A DNA stretch of 36,963 nucleotides from DASSKP01 sp035695045 (GTDB lineage: Bacteria > Actinomycetota > Actinomycetes > JAFAQI01): NCBI GenBank assembly GCA_035695045.1, contig DASSEX010000016.1, positions 1 to 36,963 on the forward strand, written 5' to 3'. The notes beneath the pieces are model-generated. The model was not told where the DNA came from. It did no database searches and saw only the letters and a program-made list of their open reading frames with translations. A program made the translations under genes and the position numbers. This document shows, piece by piece, positions 8,362-15,435 of the stretch (the first letter of the stretch is position 1; each line of letters begins with the position of its first letter).

Positions 8362-8622
8362 CTAGAGAGAGGCGGCCTTCTGGGCCATGGCCGACTTGCG
8401 GTTGGCGGCCTGGTTCTTGTGGATGACGCCCTTGCTGGCGGCCTTGTCGAGCAGGCGAGCCGCAGTGCGCAGCTCGGTCTGGGCGGTGGCGGCGTCTCCG
8501 CTGTCAGCAGCTTCGCGGAACTTGCGGACGGCGGTCTTGAGCTCGGACTTCACAGCCTTGTTGCGCAGGCGACGACGCTCGTTCTGCCCGATGCGCTTGA
8601 TCTGCGACTTGATGTTGGCCAC
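8362..8622 (-). CDS. rpsT: 30S ribosomal protein S20
   Basis: An 86-residue bS20 that binds 16S rRNA early in 30S assembly. The sequence begins MANIKSQIKRIGQNERRRLRN and ends KNQAANRKSAMAQKAASL, the standard basic helical bundle with the HKNxAARxKS region. It starts with GTG at 8622, and TGAGG about nine bases upstream serves as ribosome binding site. It is a single-gene unit convergent with the upstream operon, next to lepA as in Streptomyces and mycobacteria. Confidence 0.97.
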   Translation of the reverse strand: MANIKSQIKRIGQNERRRLRNKAVKSELKTAVRKFREAADSGDAATAQTELRTAARLLDKAASKGVIHKNQAANRKSAMAQKAASL

Positions 8623-8667
8623 GCCGGATCTACCTCAAGGTCTGTGGGGTCGGAACAACAGCGCTCA

Positions 8668-8673
8668 AGGCTA
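8668..8673 (-). promoter_or_regulatory. Candidate extended -10 box of rpsT
   Basis: Read on the minus strand, TAGCCT is preceded by TGG, giving an extended -10 TGnTAnnnT. A weak -35 (TTCGCG) lies 19 bases upstream. The start site would fall near 8661, leaving an untranslated leader of about 40 bases before the rpsT GTG. Confidence 0.45.
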
Positions 8674-8717
8674 CCAGCGACCGCCTGACCTGCGCGAATC
8701 CAAGATCACTGCAACCT

Positions 8718-8761
8718 CCGCAGCGGGTTGAAGACGTAAGTGCGTGCTCAGCCCGCTGCGG
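8718..8761 (-). terminator. Terminator hairpin of the phosphotransferase gene
   Basis: A 14-base inverted repeat pairs 8718-8731 with 8748-8761 with one G-T wobble and a loop of 16. On the minus strand it begins three bases after the stop codon at 8765. The loop-side arm has a second, shorter self-pairing (GCCC/GGGC). No U-tract follows. Confidence 0.6.
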
Positions 8762-8764
8762 GCG

Positions 8765-9721
8765 TCAGGACCAGTGGGTGAGGTCCTGGAGCCAGCGGAG
8801 GGCGACGGCGCCTTGGGCGGCCTGGAACGCGCGCACGGTCGGCAGGCCCGGCGCCGGAGGTAGCAGGGCGTGGGTGAGGAAATAGCCCGTGATCGTCGCC
8901 ACCAGGACCGTGAGCACGTCGGGGTCGGCCGCCCGCCCGTGGCTGCTCATCGCCAGCAGCTCCTCGGGATCCGGCCCGCCCTGCATCGCGACGCTGGGAG
9001 CGAATGCCGCCAGGTCGAAGACCGGAGCGCCGCGGGCGGCCCAGGGCCAGTCGACCAGCCAGACGCGGTCTGCCGAGACCAGCATGTTGTCCGCGCGCAG
9101 GTCGAGGTGGAGCAGCGTCTCGCCGCTCGCCGCTTCGACCCAGCGCGACTCGAGCTCGGCCAGCCGGTCCAGGTGGCGGACGCACCAGTCGTCGAGACCG
9201 GCCGGTACGCCGTCCGCCGCCGCGTCGCGCCAGCCGCTGAACTCGTCCCGCCAGCTGGCGTCGAGCCCCGGAGCGTCCGGGAGCGGGCTCGGAGTGAGGT
9301 TCTCGAACAGCTCGTCGACCGTGTCGAGGACCCGCCGCAGCTCGTCCTGCTGCCACGGCAGGTGCGGATGCCGGCCATCGACGTCCTCGAGCAGCAGGGC
9401 CACCCAGCCCTCGTCGTCGTACGACGCCAGCAGCCTCGGTGCCGGTGCGGCAGGGGGCAGCGCAGCCGTGATCCGCGCCTCGCGTCGGTGCATGTCGGGC
9501 GAGTGCGGGTTCGCGTCGGTCGACACCGCCTTGACGAACGCGCGAGAGCCGTCGGCGCACACGACCCGCGCGGCAACCCCCGGCGAGAACCCGCCTGGCT
9601 GCGTCACCGCGGAGACGACCGCCGACCCGAGCGTCTGCTTGACCCACCCCCGGACGCGTCCCGGAAGCTCGTCGTACGGCACTCGCACGCCCTGAGCGGG
9701 CGGCGGCGAGGGCTGCGTCAT
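8765..9721 (-). CDS. Aminoglycoside phosphotransferase (APH)-family kinase
   Basis: A 318-residue member of the APH/choline kinase fold. The catalytic loop reads LLHLDLRADNMLV (about 207-219), the equivalent of HxDxxxxN with Asp and Asn in place, followed by the metal-binding VWLVDWPWA (about 224-232). A Lys in AFVKAVSTD (near 60-70) is a candidate ATP-binding residue. Members phosphorylate small molecules; the substrate is not indicated, and drug resistance should not be assumed. The ATG at 9721 lies face to face with the lepA ATG at 9720, so the divergent start codons overlap by two bases and each promoter must lie inside the other gene or the transcripts overlap. Confidence 0.85.
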   Translation of the reverse strand: MTQPSPPPAQGVRVPYDELPGRVRGWVKQTLGSAVVSAVTQPGGFSPGVAARVVCADGSRAFVKAVSTDANPHSPDMHRREARITAALPPAAPAPRLLASYDDEGWVALLLEDVDGRHPHLPWQQDELRRVLDTVDELFENLTPSPLPDAPGLDASWRDEFSGWRDAAADGVPAGLDDWCVRHLDRLAELESRWVEAASGETLLHLDLRADNMLVSADRVWLVDWPWAARGAPVFDLAAFAPSVAMQGGPDPEELLAMSSHGRAADPDVLTVLVATITGYFLTHALLPPAPGLPTVRAFQAAQGAVALRWLQDLTHWS

Positions 9722-11543
9722 GCCACCATGGTGCGTGTCCACCGACCCGGCGCGCATCCGGAATTTCTGCATCATCGCGCACATCGACCACGGCAAGTCG
9801 ACCCTTGCCGACCGGATGCTGGACCTCACCGGACTGGTCGAGGCGCGCAACATGCGCGCGCAGTACCTCGACAAGATGGACATCGAGCGCGAGCGCGGGA
9901 TCACCATCAAGGCGCAGAACGTCCGGCTTCCGTGGAAGGTCGACGGCGTCGAGTACGTGCTCGACCTGATCGACACGCCGGGCCACGTCGACTTCTCCTA
10001 CGAGGTGTCGCGATCGCTCGCCGCCTGCGAGGGCGCGATCCTCCTCGTCGACGCCGCGCAGGGCATCGAGGCGCAGACGCTGGCCAATCTCTATCTCGCG
10101 CTCGAGAACGACCTGCACATCATCCCCGTGCTCAACAAGATCGACCTGCCCGCGGCGCAGCCGGACAAGTACGCCGCCGAGCTCGCGCACATCATCGGCT
10201 GCGACCCCGACACGGTGCTGCGGGTCAGCGCCAAGACGGGGGAGGGCGTTCGGGACCTCCTCGACGAAGTCGTGCGGCAGGTTCCGGCGCCGGTGGGCGA
10301 TGCCGACGCGCCGCCGCGGGCGATGATCTTCGACTCCGTCTACGACCAGTACCGCGGCGTCATCACCTACGTGCGGTTGATCGACGGACGTCTCACCACG
10401 CGCGACCGGATGCTGATGATGTCGACGGGCGCTGTGCACGAGACGCTCGAGGTCGGCGTCATCTCACCCGAACCGACACCGACCGGGTCCCTCGGTGTCG
10501 GAGAAGTGGGTTACGTCATCCCGGGCGTCAAGGAGGTGCGGCAGGCCCGCGTCGGCGACACGATCACGAGTGCGTCGAAGCCGGCGAAGGAGATGCTGCA
10601 CGGCTACCGGCATCCGAAGCCGATGGTTTACTCCGGGCTCTATCCGATCGACGGGTCGGAGTACCCGTTGCTGCGCGACGCGCTGGACAAGCTGCAGCTC
10701 AACGACGCGGCTCTGGTCTACGAGCCGGAGACGTCGGTCGCACTCGGCTTCGGGTTCCGTTGTGGCTTCCTCGGCCTGCTGCACATGGAGATCGTGCGCG
10801 AGCGGCTCGAGCGCGAGTTCAACCTGTCTCTCATCTCGACAGCGCCGAACGTCGTCTACCGCGTCCTGCTCGAGAGCGGCGAGGAGATGACCGTCACCAA
10901 CCCGGCCGACTGGCCGGCGGGACAGAAGATCTCCGAAGTGCACGAGCCGGTCGTGGACGCGATGGTGCTGCTGCCGTCGGACTACGTCGGCTCGGTGATG
11001 GAGCTCTGCCAGCAGCGTCGCGGTGTCCTGAAGGGCATGGACTATCTATCCCAGGATCGGGTGGAGCTGAAGTACGTCCTGCCCCTGGCGGAGATCATCT
11101 TCGACTTCTTCGACCAGCTGAAGTCACGCACCCGCGGCTACGCATCGCTCGACTACGAACCTGCCGGCGAACAGATCGCCGATCTGGTGAAGGTCGACAT
11201 CCTGCTCCAGGGCGAGACCGTCGATGCGTTCTCGGCGATCGTGCACAAGGACAAGGCCTACGCGTACGGAACGGCGATGGCGTCGAAGCTCCGCGAGCTG
11301 ATCCCGAGGCAGCAGTTCGAGGTGCCGATCCAGGCAGCTATCGGGTCACGCATCATCGCCCGCGAGAACATCCGCGCGATGCGCAAGGACGTGCTCGCGA
11401 AGTGTTACGGCGGTGACATCACCCGAAAGCGCAAGCTGCTCGAGAAGCAGAAGGAAGGCAAACGGCGGATGAAGATGGTCGGCCGTGTGGAAGTGCCGCA
11501 GGAGGCTTTCATCGCTGCCTTGCAGACCACGCCGAAGGAGTAG
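9720..11543 (+). CDS. lepA: Elongation factor 4 (LepA) GTPase
   Basis: A 607-residue ribosome-dependent GTPase linked to translation fidelity and 30S biogenesis. G1 is AHIDHGKST (20-28), the switch region is DIERERGITIK (54-64), G3 is DTPGH (85-89) and G4 NKID (139-142). The C-terminal LepA-specific domain, with the DVLAKCYGGDITRKRKLLEKQ helix, is complete. GAGGG at 9708-9712, seven bases before the ATG at 9720, supports that start; an in-frame GTG at 9735 would give MSTDPARIRNF and is a reasonable alternative. The stop abuts the stop of a convergent membrane-protein gene with no spacer. Confidence 0.97.
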   Translation: MPPWCVSTDPARIRNFCIIAHIDHGKSTLADRMLDLTGLVEARNMRAQYLDKMDIERERGITIKAQNVRLPWKVDGVEYVLDLIDTPGHVDFSYEVSRSLAACEGAILLVDAAQGIEAQTLANLYLALENDLHIIPVLNKIDLPAAQPDKYAAELAHIIGCDPDTVLRVSAKTGEGVRDLLDEVVRQVPAPVGDADAPPRAMIFDSVYDQYRGVITYVRLIDGRLTTRDRMLMMSTGAVHETLEVGVISPEPTPTGSLGVGEVGYVIPGVKEVRQARVGDTITSASKPAKEMLHGYRHPKPMVYSGLYPIDGSEYPLLRDALDKLQLNDAALVYEPETSVALGFGFRCGFLGLLHMEIVRERLEREFNLSLISTAPNVVYRVLLESGEEMTVTNPADWPAGQKISEVHEPVVDAMVLLPSDYVGSVMELCQQRRGVLKGMDYLSQDRVELKYVLPLAEIIFDFFDQLKSRTRGYASLDYEPAGEQIADLVKVDILLQGETVDAFSAIVHKDKAYAYGTAMASKLRELIPRQQFEVPIQAAIGSRIIARENIRAMRKDVLAKCYGGDITRKRKLLEKQKEGKRRMKMVGRVEVPQEAFIAALQTTPKE

Positions 11544-11897
11544 TCAGCCGACTGCTCCGAGGAACACGAACGGCATGATGAGCAGCATCGGGACGACGAT
11601 GCACATCAGCGCGATCGAGACGACAACGGCGGCGGCACTGCCGCCCGGGTGCCGGTCGTCCGGCCCGTTCCTCCAGAGCTGGCGCAGCTCGGTGCCGAGC
11701 AGTGCGACCGCGATCAGTGCGAGCAGCCAGACCGTCGCCGAGACGACTGCGTTGACCCAGCGGGCGGCGCCGTTGCCGATGAGGAACGTGAGAGCAGCCG
11801 CGCCGAACACGAAGATGACGGCGGTGACGTCGATGCCAGCTGCCCGGAACAGAGGATGGTTCGCCGGATGGGCCTGTGACGTTTGAGGGTGAGCCAT
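11544..11897 (-). CDS. Small membrane protein, three predicted helices
   Basis: A 117-residue protein with hydrophobic segments at about 20-42, 48-68 and 86-115. The N-terminus is polar and His/Pro rich. GAGGAGG about six bases before the ATG is a strong ribosome binding site and supports the gene. The family is not recognised. It converges on lepA with directly adjacent stop codons. The 99 bases upstream, up to the ANTAR gene stop, contain only a short weak inverted repeat (TCGGC/GCCGA near 11979-11991) and no clear promoter. Confidence 0.8.
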   Translation of the reverse strand: MAHPQTSQAHPANHPLFRAAGIDVTAVIFVFGAAALTFLIGNGAARWVNAVVSATVWLLALIAVALLGTELRQLWRNGPDDRHPGGSAAAVVVSIALMCIVVPMLLIMPFVFLGAVG

Positions 11898-11996
11898 CGC
11901 GACCTCCTCGTCCGGGCAGCTGCTGACACTTTCGTCAATGCCGCCGCAGGCGAGTAGGGCCGAAGGTCCCGTGTTCGGTCGGCTCCGCCGAGGTGG

Positions 11997-12734
11997 TCAG
12001 GAGCTGGTCGAGTCGGCGCCCGTGCCCTTAGCGGTCGCCTGGTCCACCACACGTGTCGCGACCACGCGCAGCTTCTGATGCGACTCCTGGGAGAGCCGGA
12101 CGAGCGCGTGAAAGGCCTCTTCCGCGGTGCAGCCGCGATCACGCATGAGGATGCCTTTCGCCTGCTCGATGACGGCGCGGGACTGCATCGCCTGCTGCAG
12201 CTCCTCGGCGAGCTTGACGGCCCGATCGCGCTCGTCGCTCACCGTCGCGACGACGCCGGCGTAGTGCGCGAGGTCGAAGGCGGTGTCCACCATGGTGGCG
12301 TCGAAGGCATCCGCTCGAGAGGCATAGAGGTTGAGCGCCCCGGCCGTTTCGCCGCCGAACTCCAGCGGGACCGACAGCGATGCACGCACACCTGACTCCA
12401 ATGCCTCGCGCGCGTAGACCGGCCACCGCTGCTCCTCGCCCAGGTCGGTGACGAGCACCGGCCGGCCCTCGTGAGCGGCCTCGAGACAGGGACCGTGGCC
12501 GATGCGGTACTGCGCCTCGTCGGCCTGCGTCGCCATCGTGCCGGTCGACGCGACCGTGCGCGGACGGTCGCCGAGAATCGTGACCGAGGCCTCTTCGACG
12601 CCCGGGATGATCGCGGTCGCGGCCTCGCATGTCCGCTGCAAGACGGCGGTGCGGCTTCCGTCGCTGAGCATGATGCTCGCCAAGGCGCGCACGGCCACGG
12701 GCATGGATGCGGCGTCGTCGTGTTGGTCCCGCAT
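11997..12734 (-). CDS. GAF-ANTAR domain RNA-binding antiterminator
   Basis: A 245-residue regulator. The N-terminal GAF sensor domain (about 30-160) contains YRIGHGPCLEAAHEGRPVLVTDL and SLSVPLEFGGETAGALNLY. The C-terminal ANTAR domain (about 170-232) contains SRAVIEQAKGILMRDRGCTAEEAFHALVRLSQ, with the alternating Ala and aromatic residues that contact paired RNA hairpins. ANTAR proteins stop premature transcription termination by binding dual hexaloop hairpins in mRNA leaders. Targets cannot be named here. The ATG at 12734 has GGAAG ten bases upstream. It is divergent from hemW. No kinase partner is adjacent. Confidence 0.9.
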   Translation of the reverse strand: MRDQHDDAASMPVAVRALASIMLSDGSRTAVLQRTCEAATAIIPGVEEASVTILGDRPRTVASTGTMATQADEAQYRIGHGPCLEAAHEGRPVLVTDLGEEQRWPVYAREALESGVRASLSVPLEFGGETAGALNLYASRADAFDATMVDTAFDLAHYAGVVATVSDERDRAVKLAEELQQAMQSRAVIEQAKGILMRDRGCTAEEAFHALVRLSQESHQKLRVVATRVVDQATAKGTGADSTSS

Positions 12735-12849
12735 GACGTCGGGTTCTTCCTTTGCGTCGCTTCGGTTCGAAGGGCCAGACCCCCTGGACCCCGCAAGCCG
12801 CGATCGCTGCTGAACCGGCTGCATCAAGATTATCTCGCCACGACCGACG

Positions 12850-12855
12850 TAGCGT
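12850..12855 (+). promoter_or_regulatory. -10 box of hemW
   Basis: TAGCGT ends 8 bases before the hemW ATG at 12864, so the untranslated leader would be zero to two bases. GGAAG overlaps the region between, but is too close to the ATG to be a standard ribosome binding site. It is the same hexamer as for comEA. Confidence 0.5.
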
Positions 12856-12863
12856 GGAAGAAG

Positions 12864-14084
12864 ATGCCATCCACCTTGCCCGAGGGCGACCCGGCTCCCG
12901 CTGACGGTCGCCTTCCGGCGTCTGCTCTCGACGGCAGGTCGACGCGGCGGCTCGGCATCTACTTGCATGTGCCGTTCTGCCGGACCCGCTGCGGGTACTG
13001 CGACTTCAACACCTACACCGCCGAGGAGCTCGGCGAGGGGATCAGCAGGACGTCGTACGTCGACAGCGCGTTGCGGGAGCTCCAGCTGGCGCGTCATGTC
13101 CTCGATGGTGACGATCGCCGGGTGAGCACCGTCTTCGTCGGCGGCGGCACACCGACGCTGCTGCCGGCGCGAGACCTCGCTCGGCTGCTGTCCGGCGTCC
13201 GTGACCTCTTCGGTCTGGCACCGGACGCCGAGGTGACGACCGAGTCCAACCCCGAGTCGGTGGACCGGGCCGGGCTGGACGCGCTGCGCAGCGCCGGGTT
13301 CACGCGCATCTCGTTCGGCATGCAGTCGGCGAAGGAACACGTGCTGGCGGTGCTGGACCGGGAGCACACGCCTGGCCGCGTCGAACAAGGCGTGAACGAT
13401 GCGCGAGCAGCCGGCTTCGACAACGTGAGCGTCGACCTCATATATGGCACCCCGGGAGAGACCGACGACGACTGGCGTGCCTCACTTGCCGCGGCGATCG
13501 AGACGGGCGCCGACCACGTGTCGGCGTACTCGCTCATCGTCGAGCCCGGCACACGTCTCGCCGCCCGGGTCCGCCGCGGTGAGCTGCCGATGCCGGACGA
13601 CGACGTCCTCGCCGACCGCTATCTCATCGCGGACGAGATGCTCACCGCAGCCGGGTTCGGCTGGTATGAGGTGTCCAACTGGGCCAAGTCCGGCGAGAAC
13701 GAGTGCCGGCACAACCTTCTCTACTGGACCGGTGGTGACTGGTGGGGCGTGGGCCCCGGAGCGCACAGCCACGTCGGCGGCGTGCGGTGGTGGAACGTCA
13801 AGCACCCGAAGCCGTACGCCGAACGCCTCGGCTCGGGCGTGAGCCCCGCCCACGCGAGAGAGATTCTCGACCCGCGGTCACGACACACCGAGAACGTCAT
13901 GCTGCGCCTCAGACTGCGCGCCGGTCTGCCGCTCGGTGCTCTCGCGGCGTCAGAGCAGGATGCGGCACGGCAGGCGGCCGCCGACGGCCTTCTCGACGAG
14001 GCCGAGCTCGGCGCCGGCCGCGCCGTGCTCACCTTGCGCGGAAGGCTCCTGGCCGACGCCGTCGTACGGAATCTGCTCGGGTGA
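12864..14084 (+). CDS. hemW: HemW-type radical SAM heme chaperone
   Basis: A 406-residue protein formerly called oxygen-independent coproporphyrinogen oxidase-like. The radical SAM cluster motif is CRTRCGYC, with Cys39, Cys43 and Cys46 (CxxxCxxC). The HNLLYW motif that separates HemW from true HemN, followed by GGDWWGVGPGAHSH, lies near residues 285-305. HemW binds heme and is thought to insert it into respiratory enzymes. The position between lepA and hrcA is the standard actinobacterial place. The 3' end is overlapped on the other strand by a long frame that begins as a DUF5999-type gene. Confidence 0.93.
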   Translation: MPSTLPEGDPAPADGRLPASALDGRSTRRLGIYLHVPFCRTRCGYCDFNTYTAEELGEGISRTSYVDSALRELQLARHVLDGDDRRVSTVFVGGGTPTLLPARDLARLLSGVRDLFGLAPDAEVTTESNPESVDRAGLDALRSAGFTRISFGMQSAKEHVLAVLDREHTPGRVEQGVNDARAAGFDNVSVDLIYGTPGETDDDWRASLAAAIETGADHVSAYSLIVEPGTRLAARVRRGELPMPDDDVLADRYLIADEMLTAAGFGWYEVSNWAKSGENECRHNLLYWTGGDWWGVGPGAHSHVGGVRWWNVKHPKPYAERLGSGVSPAHAREILDPRSRHTENVMLRLRLRAGLPLGALAASEQDAARQAAADGLLDEAELGAGRAVLTLRGRLLADAVVRNLLG

Positions 14085-14254
14085 GGGACACAGGCGGCGG
14101 AAGCGACGGGGGAGAGCACACCCTCGTCGTCGAACACGAGCAGGCCGTTGCACAGCAGCGCCCAGCCCTGCTCCCAGTGGTCGGCGACCACACAAGCGGC
14201 TCGGGCGTCGTGGCTGTCGGCGCTCGGGCAGGTCGTCTCGTGGCTACAGGTCAT
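13721..14254 (-). CDS. DUF5999-like small Cys-rich protein, open into hemW antisense
   Basis: The first 60 residues begin MTCSHETTCPSADSHDARAA and contain EQGWALLCNGLLVFDDEG, which match from memory the small actinobacterial DUF5999 family (about 65-70 residues, conserved Cys near the start and in LLCNG). A near-perfect Shine-Dalgarno GAGGTGATC lies six bases upstream of the ATG at 14254, so the start is well supported. The family's usual stop is missing: the frame stays open for 177 codons and runs 364 bases antisense to hemW, and that extension is low in complexity and unlike any family. Either the protein has gained a tail, or a nearby change removed its stop. The function of the family is unknown. 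Confidence 0.6.
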   Translation of the reverse strand: MTCSHETTCPSADSHDARAACVVADHWEQGWALLCNGLLVFDDEGVLSPVASAACVPHPSRFRTTASARSLPRKVSTARPAPSSASSRRPSAAACRAASCSDAARAPSGRPARSLRRSMTFSVCRDRGSRISLAWAGLTPEPRRSAYGFGCLTFHHRTPPTWLCAPGPTPHQSPPVQ

Positions 14255-14383
14255 GGTGATCACCTCGTCGGACGCTGCTCCCTGCACCTTTAACGACTCC
14301 GACCCCGCTCCGGTGACGTTGGTTACCGGCTGGCCGATCTTTTCGCCGAGGAATGCCGGGCGCGTAGGTCCCGTTGCGCAGGC

Positions 14384-14911
14384 ATGGGGATCTTCCGGCT
14401 CAACCACGCAGTGCTGTATGTCCGTGACCTCGAGGAGACGGTCCGCTTCTACCGGGACGTCCTGGGCTTCCACCGCATCGAGGAGATGACGCCGGACGGC
14501 TTCCAGGGCGCGGCCTTCATGCGGGCTCCCGGATCGACGAACGACCACGACCTCGGCCTGTTCGAGATCGGGCCTGCTGCCGGCCCGTCCGGCGCGGGTC
14601 GCAGCACCGTCGGGCTCTACCACCTCGCCTGGGAGGTCGACACTCTCGACGAGCTGGAGCGCACGGGGGTCTTGCTCTCCGAGGCCGGTGCGCTGGTCGG
14701 CGCGAGCGACCACGGCACGACGAAGAGCCTCTACGGCAGGGACCCCAACGGCATCGAGTTCGAGATCGTCTGGATCATTCCCGCCGACCTGCTCGACGAC
14801 GCGGCCCGCGACGCCCGCCGCACGATCCGGCCGCTCGACCTTGCCAAGGAGAAGGAGCGGTACGGCGCCCAGACCCGCGGGGGCATCGGGATCTCGGTTC
14901 CTGTCGCCTAG
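14384..14911 (+). CDS. VOC superfamily protein (catechol 2,3-dioxygenase-like)
   Basis: A 175-residue vicinal oxygen chelate protein with two beta-alpha-beta-beta-beta modules. The first begins FRLNHAVLYVRDLEETVRFY with His8 as probable metal ligand; the second has YHLAWEVDTL (His near 82) and the C-terminal GIEFEIVW with the metal-binding Glu. The three-ligand pattern suggests an active metal site. The substrate is unknown. A near -10 (TAGGTC, 14365-14370) lies 13 bases before the ATG. The 129 bases upstream, shared with the divergent DUF5999-type gene, contain a palindrome GGTGATCACC (14255-14264) that overlaps that gene's ribosome binding site, and an imperfect palindrome at 14312-14327 (GGTGAC/GTTACC). 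Confidence 0.85.
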   Translation: MGIFRLNHAVLYVRDLEETVRFYRDVLGFHRIEEMTPDGFQGAAFMRAPGSTNDHDLGLFEIGPAAGPSGAGRSTVGLYHLAWEVDTLDELERTGVLLSEAGALVGASDHGTTKSLYGRDPNGIEFEIVWIIPADLLDDAARDARRTIRPLDLAKEKERYGAQTRGGIGISVPVA

Positions 14912-14914
14912 GGT
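14909..14914 (+). promoter_or_regulatory. -10 box of second VOC gene, shared with stop codon
   Basis: TAGGGT ends 8 bases before the ATG at 14923, giving a leaderless or nearly leaderless transcript. The TAG is the stop codon of the preceding VOC gene. No Shine-Dalgarno sequence lies in between. Confidence 0.5.
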
Positions 14915-14922
14915 TCGACCCG

Positions 14923-15342
14923 ATGGAACAACGCGTCAGTGTCATCACGCTCGGCGTCGCCGACCTCGGTCGCGCGCAACAGTTCTACGACGCGCTCGGG
15001 TGGCGACGTACAGGTGATGATGCGGACGTCGTCTTCTACCAGGCGGGTGGCTCCGTCTTCGCCTTGTGGAGCCGGGCGTCGCTCGCAGAGGACAGCGCGG
15101 TCGTCGACAGCGGCGGTTGGGGCGGCGTGACACTGGCGCACAACGTCGCATCGCCGGTGGAGGTCGACGCGGTGATCGACGAGGCTCGCGCCGCGGGCGC
15201 CACGATCGGCCGTGAACCGGCAGAGACGTTCTGGGGCGGCTACTCGGGCGTCTTCATCGATCCCGACGGTCATCCCTGGGAGGTCGCGCACAATCCCGGC
15301 TGGCGGCTCGGCCCCGACGGAAGCGTGTCGCTCGAGGCCTGA
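14923..15342 (+). CDS. VOC superfamily protein (glyoxalase/bleomycin resistance-like)
   Basis: A 139-residue VOC-fold protein beginning MEQRVSVITLGVADLGRAQQFYDALGW and ending with FIDPDGHPWEVAHNPGW, the usual last strand with the conserved Glu. The first metal ligand position is Thr-Leu-Gly rather than His, so metal binding is doubtful and it may be a binding protein rather than an enzyme. It is separated from the upstream VOC gene by 11 bases but is only distantly similar to it, and has its own -10 box. Confidence 0.85.
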   Translation: MEQRVSVITLGVADLGRAQQFYDALGWRRTGDDADVVFYQAGGSVFALWSRASLAEDSAVVDSGGWGGVTLAHNVASPVEVDAVIDEARAAGATIGREPAETFWGGYSGVFIDPDGHPWEVAHNPGWRLGPDGSVSLEA

Positions 15343-15364
15343 GCTGGAGCGCGCTTCGGGACGT

Positions 15365-15429
15365 CGACGACCCCGCGTGGGGGGTCCCGCGGGGTCGTCG
15401 CGTGGCCGGCCCCTGGATTCGGGCCGGCC
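15365..15429. terminator. Two tandem hairpins between convergent genes
   Basis: The first hairpin pairs CGACGACCCCGCG (15365-15377) with its perfect complement at 15388-15400, loop of 10. The second pairs GGCCGGCCC (15404-15412) with GGGCCGGCC (15421-15429), loop of 8. They fill most of the gap between the VOC gene (plus) and the RCC1 gene (minus, stop at 15436) and can work in both directions. Confidence 0.75.
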
Positions 15430-15435
15430 GGCTTC

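Noticed and set aside
9726..9735. Palindrome CACCATGGTG at the divergent phosphotransferase/lepA starts as an operator
   Set aside because: Ten bases of perfect symmetry occur often by chance in such sequence, it lies inside the lepA coding start, and no second copy or promoter box supports it.
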